This document shows positions 13,359 through 24,975 of a stretch of 64,000 nt of DNA, piece by piece. How positions within the stretch are numbered: the first letter of the stretch is position 1; each line of letters begins with the position of its first letter. The stretch is taken from positions 1,843,501-1,907,500 of the forward strand of contig JALMGJ010000063.1 of assembly GCA_023362775.1 (NCBI GenBank), written 5' to 3'. The notes below the pieces were generated by a model. The model made no database searches. It worked only from the letters and a program-made list of their open reading frames with translations, and was not told the DNA's origin. The DNA is from Charina bottae. Taxonomy: Eukaryota > Chordata > Lepidosauria > Squamata > Charinaidae. Position numbers and translations under genes: made by a program.

Positions 13359-14203
13359 TCAGCGGCACCCACAACCTTCCACAGCCATGTCCTGATAGTT
13401 CTTTAGTACCACCTTGTCATTCTCATCAAGGTACAGCATCGAGATGGGGCTCAGTTCTGTCGGCACACAGCAAGCTTTGGGAATTTTGGGGTTCACAGAA
13501 TTGACCAGCGTCTGAACAATGGCATGGTTGGTGGAATTCATATGATCTGCCAAGGGGAAGGGGCACTCTCCATGGCAGTAGAAGGCACTATAACCTGGGG
13601 GGGCCACGATCCAGTCATTCCACCCTACATCATTGAAATCCACGTATAAAGGATGCCTTTTACAATTGGATTTATGGCGCTTGCGTGGCTTAAGTCTGGC
13701 CTGACGTTTTTCTCTCTTATGGAGCGGGTGGCCCACGCCATCATGCCCAAAGGTGACCAGTAAGGGTCTAATCTGAGACCAGCTAGCATCATCTTGATGC
13801 AACGACCTGCTGATCCTGACATGTCTCTTGGAGACATTGCTGGCATTGTTCAAATGTACCACTTCTACCACGAAACCAAGGTTAGGTTGTCCATGCGCAA
13901 TCCACCTCCTTATAGCTGGTGTGACATCAAATGTTTCCCATTTGCTGGCATTATGATGCACCAAGCGGGTGTCCAGGAGGCTTGTGACAAGGTCCAAATC
14001 GGCCTCTCGTTCCGATTTGAGAATTTCATAAATATTAATACGGTGATGAGAGCTGCCATTGTGTTCAGCGGCATCTTGGATGTGCTCCCGAAAAACCTGG
14101 AGCTCAGCTGAAGTGATCATCTCCCCGTCAGGGACAGAAGTTAAGTTGAAGAAGAAACGCCGAGATGTCTTCCCACTTCTTTCTGGAAGCTCTTCCAGTG
14201 TTT
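13359..14203 (-). CDS. BMP2: BMP2 coding exon 3 (rest of propeptide and mature ligand)
   Basis: This exon encodes residues 116-396 of bone morphogenetic protein 2, a secreted TGF-beta-family ligand that signals through BMP type I/II receptors to SMAD1/5/8. A CAG acceptor at 14206-14204 joins in phase 1 to exon 2. The propeptide continues with an N-glycosylation site at N135 (FNLT). The convertase site REKR (279-282) precedes a 114-residue mature chain with a basic heparin-binding N-terminus. Its seven cysteines sit at mature positions 14, 43, 47, 78, 79, 111 and 113, including the dimer cysteine at 78, and it has an NST glycosylation site at 56-58. The segment [10 protein letters not shown] identifies BMP2 rather than BMP4, which has CRRHSLYVDF. 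The frame ends in GCGCR and a stop. Compared with human BMP2 (from memory), the core carries S24N, H39S, L55M, S72P, A86P, E96D and V107A. The exon is intact, with no frameshift. Confidence 0.98.
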
Positions 14204-16039
14204 CTGATTGAAGGAGGAGAAAAGCAAAAGGACAATCAGTAATTTAGACCCCGCAGTAGAATGCCTGAGCTATTGAACGGAAACTTTCAAATAACTTCGC
14301 ATAAACCAATACACATTTAAACCTTGTCTTGCTTCTTAAACAGTTGCATGAAGCATAATATTATATTGCTCGTGTCGCTGTCCTGCCTTTCAATCCCAAC
14401 GGAGTGCGTTTTGAATTCCAGGTGGTCGTAATAAGGGGGAAGAAATGTGAGGCATTGCTCTGGAATTCAAGGGCATTAAAGATTTTTTTTTAACACGGTG
14501 GTTAGCAGGGGCCCTGTGAGAGTAATTAAAAAGTGACTAAGGATCAAGGAAAGGGATTGCATTTCTGAGATTTCTTAAAAAAACAAACCACCCAGCTGCA
14601 GCTTTCATGTCAGTCTCCCCAAATCGGTTCCAAAAGCATTAGGCCACAAGTTTCATAATTTACAAACCTTACCATCCAAAAGATTTTATCTTAATTACAG
14701 ACAACTTTGCAAAGCACACCCAGTGATTTGACACAAGAGGGCCCTGAATGAAAAGTATTTGGGTGAAATTTAGGCATTGACTTGGAGGGACCCTACACGG
14801 ACCTAACCCTTCCGTCCAATAAACACACGCAAAGGTCCAAGGAAAGTATTGTGAACATTCATTACAACAGATGCATCCTGTATTTATCAAGCCAGGCAAG
14901 TCTATCAGCCACGTGGTTGTCTGTCTACTACTTGCTTACTACATACTGTGAACTGGGGGACACGCAGGAGTATGTGCTAAAGAGCCTTCAGAGGTGCTGT
15001 GCAATTGTCTTGAGAAAGTGTTTTATTCCCAATTTGTACAATGTATCTCCTCCTCCTGTGTTCTCCAACCCAGGTCTTTCCAAACGTTTTGGGAGGGCAA
15101 CTCCCAGAATTTCAAGCAAGTAGAGCAGAAGGCTGATCTACCTTCTCGACATAATCCTGGTTTCTCACCCATATTTTCATGGGTAAACAAAAAACTGAAC
15201 TAAGGTCATCTGATTTGTTAGCTTCACTGTGCAGACTGGGATCCAAATCTCAAATATAAGTGAAACAAAGCGAGCCTAAGACCTAAAGCGTATTTTCTTT
15301 TGGTTCTTTTTAAGGGGAAATAACTTTCAAAGATGGAGTGCCAAGAGAAAGAGGCTATGAAAAAGAGAAACAGACCTAGGTTACATACCCACATACAGAT
15401 AGAAGGAAAAACAGAACTCGTGCGGAAGATGGCATCAAAGGTTGGGCCTGAAACTGAATGAAGCATTTTAAAATATTTTATAGGGTGGGTTTTACTTATT
15501 TTAACATTTCAGCTCAAAACAATGAATTACTGTACAATAATTTAACCTTTACCTAACCTTTAACCCAACCAGGGTTAGAGCATAAACTTCCAATGGACTT
15601 CATTCATTTAAATTCTGAAATAATATGCAAGAACATGAGATTTTAGAAAAAGGCAAAGAGATCATTAGTGTTTCCACTTTACATATTCCAGGATCATCAT
15701 TCCCACAAACATCTCTAGGTTAGGCTGGAAACAGATGTTGTGCCCAGGCCAATGAAGGAATTACACAACAGCAAAACGAACACACACTGGGCTGGGTAGA
15801 CACTTAGTTTTGCTTCCAATTGACCTACTGAAATTAATGGAATTTAAGCAATTTAAGATTAGCCAAAGTATCATGGACTTCAGCAGGTTGACTCTAAGCA
15901 TAACAGCCTGGGTCCAACACATTTTTATTAAAAGAGACATAAATCTTACAGCTATGACTAAGCTAGGCATAGTGCCAGTTATTTAACTATCACAATGCAT
16001 TTATTTGGAATCCTCAGCAACAGTAGAACGGCATGAGCA

Positions 16040-16645
16040 GTTTAGGATGCATTGCAGTATGCTCATGTAACACCACTGCTCCATGAGATGCACTGTTTCT
16101 CCGTAGGCTTCTGGGTACAATTCAAGGTGCTGGTTGTCACCTTTGAAGTCCTACAAGGCACAGGCACAAGTTATTTACAGGATTGCCTATCTCAATTGTT
16201 CCTGCTTGTCCCACCAGATCCAGCAGAGTGGAATGCCCTAATTCCTTTCTGTAAAGCTGTGTCATCTAATGGGGCCCAGGAAATGTGCCTTCTCTGTCAT
16301 GGCCCCCGCCCTGTGGAGCATCTTTCCCCCCACCCCCACCCCAGAGATATGGATGGGCTTGATCTTGTTAGCCTTTAGGATTGCCTTAAAAACCTGGCTC
16401 TTCCCCCAGGCACTGGGGACGAGATATTAAGGGAGCCCAACCTGTGTGGTTGAATGCAATATGCTGCTTTGGCGGGGGGGGGGGGCAGCTCAGCATAATA
16501 TATACTGTTTAGATGGTTCTACTGCCATTACATCCCTTTAAAATTTTGTTTTTGAGCAGCCAAATAGTTTAAAAAATTCTGGATCCGCACAACCTCCCAC
16601 AATGAGGGCATATCGCCAATGATGAATGATGAGTTTAAATAAATA
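16040..16645 (+). mobile_element. CR1/L2-clade LINE 3' fragment in BMP2 intron 2
   Basis: C-terminal ORF2 phrases MHCFSVGFWVQFKVLVVTFE and LKTWLFPQALG are legible, followed by a G14 run near 16471-16484 and a TAAATAAATAA tail. Antisense to BMP2. Confidence 0.8.
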
Positions 16646-19600
16646 ACTAAACAAACATTAATGTTACTGTAGCTATGGCAAGGTGGCCATCATTCAAAAA
16701 CTTGATCTCCTCCAATGCCTGAAGAAATCACAGCTTCAATTATGGCCACCTAATGCAATTTCAATGCATTTACACCTCAACACAGATAAGCAGGAACAGG
16801 AGGCAAATGTCTGCAAGCTTACTTTGGTTGGTTTATTTTGAACTCTGCTGGTTGTCAATCGCTATACCCCTTTGTATTGATGCCACATGCATGCTGGCAC
16901 ATGTTGCAATATTATCCTGTGCTCCTGGCCCTGCCACATCACAGGATGAAACACCTGCTTCAGGAGGCACCACGAGAGGCAGAAGGTGGGGGTAGATTAA
17001 AGGCGGACTTGCTAATGTCTGAATGGTAATAGGAAGATATATTTCCAAAGCTGAATCTACAAAAGGAACTTTGGGACCTGCCTCAGAGAACTAAGTCTCT
17101 CCAAGGGTGGGGACATGGGCTGGGACTACTTTCTTGTAAGCACTTTTAAAGTTGCCAGCCAGCCTTCCAAAAGGAAGCAAAAGGGCATTCCAAAATGTTC
17201 CCAGCCCGCTGAGTTTTAATTGGTGAATTTCACCCACCTCCAACCTTCATGCCTTACCTCCTAAAACCCCACTGCCCCAGAAATCCCATGATTTCCTCAC
17301 CCTGCCTTTTACCTGACCGCCCCTTCCTTAGGGGAGTACCCATTAGATCTTCTCCAAGTCTGGCCATCCATGACTCTGGACTTTCTCTGCCTTCAGCTTT
17401 CCAATTCCCACCCTGCCCATGTCAGAGCCACAGCTTACCCAGTGGCTAGGGAGGGTTCACCGGAACAACAAGCCACAGCCACCTGCTGTTTACCTCTCAT
17501 TCCAAGTGCTTGTAATCCCTGGGTTACCTTCACAGCCTATGATTTAGTTTTCTAAGTCCCAAATAATTCCATCCTAGGTATGTCGTAGGTATGAGCTTAC
17601 CACATGTGCTCAAGGCAATTTATTTTCCTGTATATCTAAGTCCAGTCTAAGTGTCCTACAAATGACCATGAAAACCACTTTTAAAAACAAATACATTAAA
17701 AAAAAACCCTAATCAAACTTTGGCACTGTGTAATTACTGCTCCCTCTCCATCTATAATTCAAGAATTGAACAATCAGGATTGCAATCTATGCCTATTTTC
17801 TTAGGGGCAAAACCCACCAAGCTCTAGGGTACTTACTTTTAACTCAATTTGTATAGGGTTGTGCTGTCTTATGCTGCATTTCTCCACCCGACTGAAGTTT
17901 TATCTCCTACGCTCAGTCTGCCCCAACTGATGCAACAACACACAGAGTTTTGCCACTGCTCAATGTAACAAGGATGGTTTTCATTAAAGTAAAGTGCCAA
18001 TCATGCAGAACGGACTCTCCAAGATCCTCAATGGTGGCTCCAGCATAGCAGTTTCTCAGAAAGTTGATGACACTTGGGAATCCTACATTGCAGATACACA
18101 TGACTGGGTGGAAGAGGATCCCCTTTTGCAACACTGAATTGTAACATACCATAATTAAACCAAGTTTGTACATAAGGACATATCATTGTGGCTATAAAAA
18201 TCAAGGGAATGAAAAGAGCACCACTGCTTTTACCCTCTGCAACCATCAGATGAGCAGGAACCCACATTTAAATCTCCTCTAAGGAGAGGAGAGTATCATA
18301 TACAGTACATGCCTATCTTCATATGCGCATGCATAAGATCTTCCATAGAGACTCTCCTCTTCCTATCAGCCACCCTGAGAAGTTGCTTGAACGATAGGGT
18401 AAACTTGTCACCAGTGGACTTCCAAAAATCACTGGATGGAGACTGTATTTCTAAACCAGGGTTCCTCAAAGGTTTTGGAAGACAATTACTATCTTACATA
18501 GGCAGCATAGGAAATTAACTCATTGGAAGGTTCAAATCCACTTTTCAAATCCAAAGCCCCACTCCCACCCGCTCCGGCTTCTTGGAGTAAGGCTGGGCTA
18601 CAAAATCCTTAAGAATTAAGACAAATATTAGATGTGATTGTGTGTTAAAAGCCAACCCAAGACAGTTTTTAGTTGACAGCTTCAGTAGAAACACTGATGA
18701 ACAGCTTAGCAATTTAGCTAGACATCTATACACCTTAACTTTTAAAAAAGAGAAAAAGGAAGAGGGCAAAAGCCATGTCTTCACAAAGGCTGGAAACGTC
18801 CATTTGAACTAGAGAATTTTAAATCTGCAATGACCAAATTTTTCAAGTTAAGTGTCTCATTCCCATGGTTGTTCAGGATAAATAATGAAATTCACAGGAA
18901 TAAGGCTTAGTTGAGTGGTAGTAATTAAATTAAATTAAATTAAGTAAGTATATATACTTACTCAGAAGTAAATACTACGGAGTTTAGATGGACTTATTCC
19001 CAGGCAAAGGTGGATAAATTTGTATTCTGAAATATGTATCAGTTTCTCCCGAACCATGCGGACATGTAACTGTGCATTAAAATGCAATTTGGCACAAGTG
19101 GACGATGCAATATACGTTCTCCCATTAATTAGTTTTATATTTATACGCAAAGCAGTGTAAACACAGCACAAGGTGAAATTACAACATTAACCTCTTACCG
19201 CATTAAGACTTGCTATTAGTTAGCATAATCGGTATAGCCACACCCCTTGTACACAAATTTAATTAAACCTAAAATACATATTTATGTGTGTGGGTTTTTT
19301 TCTTGGCCATACTAGCTTCATAACCTGTTCAGTCTGCTTTTTCCTTTACTTTTACAGTAAACCCAGGCCACTAATGTAAAATGAACAGCTGTGCATTTGC
19401 AGTCTTTTGATTTGGTAATGGCTGCAGAAAACAGTGAATAAGTAGCTTTTGCAGGTGTACTTGTATTGCATTAGCACAGGTGTGGGTGGGATGAAATAAA
19501 CTGAATAAGGAACCTGCAGGTTAGGGTTGGGCAAACTTCAGGCTTGCAGGAACTACCTTGTGCTTCAAGTAGAACCCCAAGATTTTCCACAAACCTTGGG

Positions 19601-21410
19601 CAGAAGATACACTTAGAATGAGGAAAAAAAATAGCTTTCAGTGCCAGAACTGCCTTTAAGATCAACCTTCCCACACTCCTTGTTACCCCATAGCTCCTTA
19701 ATTTCAGATGGGGGTGGGAAGTTGCTATCATAGTTGAGATGTTTATTAATAGAGATCCTGGCTGAGCTACTGTGGTTCATGTAAGATCAGTAAATTTAAT
19801 TAGATCCACTTCCTTCCCCACCCCTGCTATAGGTTGGAAATAACTAATCTTTTGCTTATGCTATTACTATCAGGTATTTTTATTAGATATATTAATTGGA
19901 GATGGTATTACATAGCTATTTATAAGCAGCTGAAATAATTGCACAAATTGTGCCCAGAATCACAAACAGAAAGGAGAAATGAGATGTGTGACCATGCAGA
20001 AAAGTTTGGATAGAAAAACAGAGAAGAGAGCTAAAAGAAATAATTGTTTGTAACATGAAGATCTAATATTTTACACCCTAGTGCTGTGGACAAGTTTGTT
20101 CAAGTTTTAAGAGCCTCAATATGTGCACTTTGCAGAACATTTTGGACAAGATGCCTTTAATTTAATAAAATAGACTAGATCTAAAAGACATTGTTACCAA
20201 TTATCCTACTGCACATGCATTAACTCACAATTGTTTTGCCCTTAGTAAACGTCTATTTGCCTGTGGCTTTGAATCTCAGTAAGCCCCAGTTGCCTATGAA
20301 ATCCAGGGGACAGCTGCTCTAAAACTTACCAAGCTTGCTTTCTAAAGGACTTACCTTAGGTCTACACTAAATCAAAACTTAAACAGAAGACAAAGTCATA
20401 GTGGAGACAATACAATTGATTGTCAAACTGATCTCTCACGGGGATTAGATAGGGATTAGAAAACCTTCCAAGTGACCCTACTGCCAACTGTACATTCGAC
20501 AGACTTTTTTTTACTGCTTAGCCTCCAACAGTTCTCAGTGGAAACTAATTTGGAAAGAATCTGTGCTTGAAAATAAAGAAAGAGAAATCCACCTTCTTCA
20601 TCTGCTGTGGATCAAGTAAAATCATTTCAAAAGAATTCATGCAAAGGCCCGGAACAATAACATCACTTGAATGAAAAGTATGCTCTCTACACGTTTAATG
20701 GAACACCACTTTCATTGTTGTTAAGATTACTAGCTATTTAGAGGGAAGAAAAATGTGGCTTTCCTTCTACTCCTCCCCAACTTTGCTCCAGGCTATTTCG
20801 TATAATCCATACACGCGCATCCCCTTGAGCAAAATTCTAATCTTACCGCAGCAGGCAAGCTGGCCACCCACAACACCAGGCAAGCACATGCACCATGAAG
20901 CACGGGTCTCAGCCTTTAAAAGGGACAACAGATCCTATCACCCTGAAGCCTCATTGGCCTCAACTCAAGCATTCGCCACATGTCAATCCTTGAAAACTTA
21001 ACTGAAAGTTGGTTGCAGTGCTTTTTAATTGTCAAGCGAGCTACAATGATGCTTATTATCATGAATGCTAGGGAGGGGTGTACAGCGTGTTACTGTTCAA
21101 GATATATTTTACAAGATTTCCACTTAGGATACTCAAATTGGCAGCAGGCAGTTTTGTAACCCTGCAGCAACAAGATTCCACTCTTGCTGCACAACCTGGG
21201 CATGAACACAACTGGCACAACCAAGTCATCACGCATCTCTGTGCTGTTTCAAACCTATCGATGCCAATCTGCTTGAAAGTTTCCAATGCCAACTCAAGCT
21301 GGCGTTTCCCATTGAAAGGTTCTGTAGAGAACAGAAAGCTAGGCCACAGGTCCAGGAATGCACTATTAAGGCTCTGGCACTGGTTTCAGGTGGGGTTTGA
21401 GAAAGTAGTG

Positions 21411-21527
21411 GCCCTACAGCTGTTGCTAAACTACAACTCCCAGCAGTCCCAGCCTATAATGTGGGATGCTGGGAAGTTTGGCTCAGCACGATCCGGAAAG
21501 CCACAGATTCCCCAACCTTGTTTTGGA
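21411..21527. mobile_element. Degenerate palindromic MITE (CCAGATGTT family) in BMP2 intron 2
   Basis: GTGGCCCTACAGCTGTTGCT, then CTACAACTCCCAGCAGTCCC, is partly mirrored by GGGATGCTGGGAAGTTTGG and CACAGATTCCCCAACC. Confidence 0.65.
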
Positions 21528-22008
21528 ACACCAGTTAGTTTTACAAACTGCTGAGGCACACCTGTACTAATGGCACAGAGGAGTTTGAGCAGAGATGATG
21601 TCAAAAGAGACAATTACATTTCATCCACTTGCATTTTCTAGTAATTTCTTGTTTCCTTTGCACAGATGGGTAAAGGAAAGTCTTACATTTGAATGGCCCA
21701 TTTTCCAATGGGCCAATTCAGCGTGAGAAATGCACCTAAATCTGAAAAGTTAGAGATTTAACTTGGTCTCCATTGCAGCAGCAGGGCACACGGGTGATCA
21801 TCACTCAGTCAGGAAGAGTATATACCCACAAGGAAGGGGCTTGCTGTTATTTAAATTGCAAGTATTGCCTTGCAAGTGAGCGAATAACAAGTCACAAGTG
21901 TCCACGTTGCCAGAATGTCTGGTTGTAAATATTCAAGTCAGAGCAGTTTTAATTTTGATTGGATCAGGTTATCGAAGCGGGAGCTGAAAAAAATCTGATT
22001 CTCCTTAC

Positions 22009-22354
22009 CTTCGTGATGAAAGCTCCTGACAGTATTGGCTCTGCTGCTTGCTCTCTCTAGACTGTAGTCCATGGCAGTTGGCTTCTGACTCGTGTGCAGA
22101 TGGTAGAGCTCCAACATATAGGAAGGGATAATGGCATTCTTGGTTGGGGTGGGCCGCCGCCTAAGCCCAAACATATTGAGCAGACGCAGTTCAAATTCAC
22201 GCAGGGTCTCCTCCGAGAGCTGCAGCGGAGCAGGCTGGCCCAAATCAGCACTGGATCTTCGCCGGTCGCCCACCTCGGGGATGAGACTGGCAGAGCCCCC
22301 TAGCAGTGTGTGATAAAGCAGCAGCACTAGTAGGGAGCAGGTCCTGGCCACCAT
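22009..22354 (-). CDS. BMP2: BMP2 coding exon 2 (start codon, signal peptide, N-terminal propeptide)
   Basis: This exon encodes residues 1-115 plus the first base of codon 116. The ATG at 22354 is chosen because its context is strong (ACC before, G after), it gives MVARTC like other BMP2 proteins, and the joined protein is then exactly 396 residues. A hydrophobic signal peptide (about residues 1-23, core SLLVLLLYHTLL) is followed by the TGF-beta propeptide with its conserved EFELRLLNMFGL stretch near 54-64 and RASSRANTVRSFHHE at 101-115. The exon ends GAAG|GTAAGG, a good donor at 22009/22008. Phase 1 matches the exon 3 acceptor and restores [11 protein letters not shown] across the junction. 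A second in-frame ATG lies two codons upstream (22360) in a weak context and would add Met-Thr. Confidence 0.97.
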
Positions 22355-22364
22355 GGTCATCAAC
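22355..22364 (-). other. BMP2: BMP2 exon 2, last 10 nt of 5'UTR
   Basis: The minus strand reads a pyrimidine-rich tract, CCAATAG, then GTTGATGACC before the ATG. This is a plausible acceptor, and the very short untranslated stub matches the human arrangement (GTCGACC before ATG, from memory). Confidence 0.75.
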
Positions 22365-23134
22365 CTATTGGCATGAGACAAAGTCAAAAAAGGGAGTTGG
22401 ACTCCAATGGAAGGAGGGGGACACGATCAGTTCCATGCTCGGGAGCGTGCAGAAGGGCCAAGCAGAGACAACACTCCACGGACAGGTCCTCCTAGTACTA
22501 GGTTCAACTGCTGATAGGAAGGTTTCTTCCTCTTGCAAAGCCAGGTGAAGTGAGAAGAGCAACAAAAGTCTCCAACCCTCCGCCCCCCCCACCAGTGGCC
22601 ACTCCTTGTCTAAACCAGATGATGAATTTGGGGCTCAATGGCACAGGCTTTCAAGGCTCACTTAACATGCCACTCAACTCTCTGTTGAAAGCCGGGAGGA
22701 GGAATACCGTGGTCACAAGCAAATTGGGGTGCCTTTCATAGCCTTAGCAGCAAGATTCCACCATGTCAATCCATGGCAGAGAGCGTACCAAGAGAAAACC
22801 GATTGCCAGAGTCACCAAAATGAGATTTGTAAAGTCAGACTGTGACTCCCATTTACTCAAGAGCAGATGTTCACTCTAGAGAGTAGAAATGAAATGGTTA
22901 GGACATGGAGAATCCTCAGATATTTGTAACATGATGGGGCCAAGGCAGTAGAATTTCCTGAAATAGGCAGCCACTCAAAGGACGTGGGTTTGGGGTTTGC
23001 TTTTGGGGTTGGGAGTGGGAGTATATGATGGACTGCTGGCTTTGGGGAACAAGCATCATATGGCTGGTATCTCTGAGAGCAGCTTGGTAGCTTGTTCAAA
23101 CAAGGAAAAACTGTACTTTCTTGATAGACTAGAA

Positions 23135-23269
23135 CAGTGTTTCTCAACCTTAGCAATTTGAAGATGTGTGGACTTCAACTCCCAGAATTCCCCAGCCAGC
23201 CATGGTGGCTGGGGAATTCTGGGAGTTGAAGTCCACGTATCTTCAAGTTGCCAAGGTTGAGAAACACTG
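23135..23269. mobile_element. Palindromic hAT-type MITE (GTTTCTCAACC family), 135 bp
   Basis: An almost perfect palindrome, CAGTGTTTCTCAACC...GAGAAACACTG, is flanked by perfect 8-bp duplications GACTAGAA (23127-23134, 23270-23277). It lies in BMP2 intron 1. The inner arms read GACTTCAACTCCCAGAATTC and its complement. Confidence 0.92.
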
Positions 23270-23425
23270 GACTAGAAAGAAAAACATGGCTTAGATTTTA
23301 GAGAGAAAATCAATAAAAAGGGAAGATAGCTCACAGTTTAGTTATGAAGTAAACTTGAAGGAGGAGCATTATTAATGGGGAAAGGCCTGCAGTTCTGAAC
23401 TGTCAGCAGGAGGAACTTCCCATCA

Positions 23426-23463
23426 CTTAGGGAATCAGCAGTGCTGCCTGCTGATTCCCTAAG
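23426..23463. repeat. Perfect 16-bp-stem hairpin in BMP2 intron 1
   Basis: CTTAGGGAATCAGCAG and its exact reverse complement are separated by TGCTGC. It lies 157 bp from the palindromic MITE but is unrelated to it in sequence. Confidence 0.9.
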
Positions 23464-24975
23464 AACTGGATAGAGGCACTTATACCAGTGAAAACCATGA
23501 TCCTACTGATTAAAATATAGATTATAGACTGAAGTGGCAAAGACAGCATAAAATTAAGTATGCATAGGCCAGCCTAAAAGTAAATATGCATAATGCATAA
23601 GCTGTACATTAAAATGTGCAACTAACTGTGTGCATCACTGGGACTTGTGTTCTGATAATTAAGTTCGCATATTAATCCTTACTGTGTCTTGTGCTTCTTG
23701 GGATAAAGGCAAACCATACTTAGTGGGTCTTCACAGAAACATAACTTCATCTCTTCCCCATGACTCTTCACCCTCCACGCCCTCTTCTGGACTGTGATGG
23801 CATTTGGCATAATATTGCTCAGTGCTTAGATTCATTCAAGGCTATGTGAGCCGAATGAAAACTGAATGGGTCTGTGCGAGTCATCATTTGCGAACGGGTT
23901 CCTAACTTTGCTTAAAACAGCAAGGGTTTACACACAGTTATTTTTAGGATACAGTTTTAAAGACGGATGCATTGTTTCAGCTCCAGTGAAGGGTTCGAAC
24001 ACTTTGTATTTATTCAGTCAGGGTAACTAATGCTGGGCAACCATTTGCAGCGTAGAGAGAGGGCTCACACTCATTGGACGGAGTTTGCAAAGGGAGGAGG
24101 GAAGCACAGGGCAGTGCTCAGATGTACACGAAAAGGCCTGATGTCAAATGCAGAAGACACTAAGCAAGCACATGCACACCCAAGTCCCAAATGGAAGCAC
24201 ATTTCAGGGGAAAGGGAGGGTTTCAGTCTGACACAGTCTGATGGCACTCCATCAGCATGAGACGAAGAGAAGAAATGAGGATGGGCAGGGGAGTCGGACA
24301 ACTCGGCATCATGTACGGGGTGGTATGTATAAAGAATAAGAATGACCCCACCTGGTGTTGGGGCCTCAACCCAGATATTTGCTGGAAACATGTCCCAGGA
24401 AGATACAGCGCAATAACTCAGAGCGGCTTTTATCAACTCCCGGTACTCTCCAGATGGCTGGCAAATGATGCCAGTTGTAGACCAACTTCTGGCACACACC
24501 AGATCGGGGAAGTTTGCTCAGGAGGATGCTGGACTACTGCTTGGATAGCGCCTACCCAGGGACTTTGCTATGTATGGTATTCCCCAAACACATCCTCCAC
24601 CACTACCACCCCCAACCCTCGGGTGCTTTCAGTGGCTGCTTCAGACACACACATTAAGGAACAAAGGGCCACCCTTGATGCAGCTTCTCAAGAACTGGGG
24701 AAACAGATGCATAGACCAAGGTAATGAAAGGTGGAGAGGAACCTCTGCCGGCCTGTGGTCACCTGAAATCCAGGACAGCTGGTCGTTGTTTCTTTATTCC
24801 GAAAGGGTTTGGGAGAGCGCCGGGAGGGGAGAAGAAAGGGCCACCGACGTCACTGGAAAGGGGGAAGGAGCTGGGGGGACAGTGCCCCCCGGAAGCTCCT
24901 TGACAGGTGCTGCCTTCTGCGCGTTCCGTCTCCCGCCATCCCCCCCCTCCGGGCTCCGCCACTCCCCGCTACCTT

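Larger units (their letters stand above)
14204..22008 (-). other. BMP2: BMP2 intron 2
   Basis: A GT...AG phase-1 intron of 7805 bp. It contains a plus-strand CR1/L2 fragment at about 16040-16645 and a palindromic MITE remnant at about 21411-21527. Long AT-rich stretches without recognisable repeats lie at 14210-14990 and about 17600-21000; these are the best places in the window to look for conserved noncoding elements. No other exon is seen. Confidence 0.9.
22365..24972 (-). other. BMP2: BMP2 intron 1
   Basis: A GT...AG intron of 2608 bp lies wholly within the 5'UTR. It contains a 135-bp palindromic MITE (23135-23269) and a perfect 16-bp-stem hairpin (23426-23463). The part nearest exon 1 is the edge of the CpG-rich region. 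No coding sequence is recognised in it. Confidence 0.75.

Noticed and set aside
13794..14111. 105-codon plus-strand frame
   Set aside because: Antisense shadow of BMP2 exon 3.
13359..14203. BMP4 or a processed BMP pseudogene
   Set aside because: [10 protein letters not shown] and HGECPF fit BMP2, not BMP4. The presence of introns, an intact frame and conserved UTRs excludes a processed copy.
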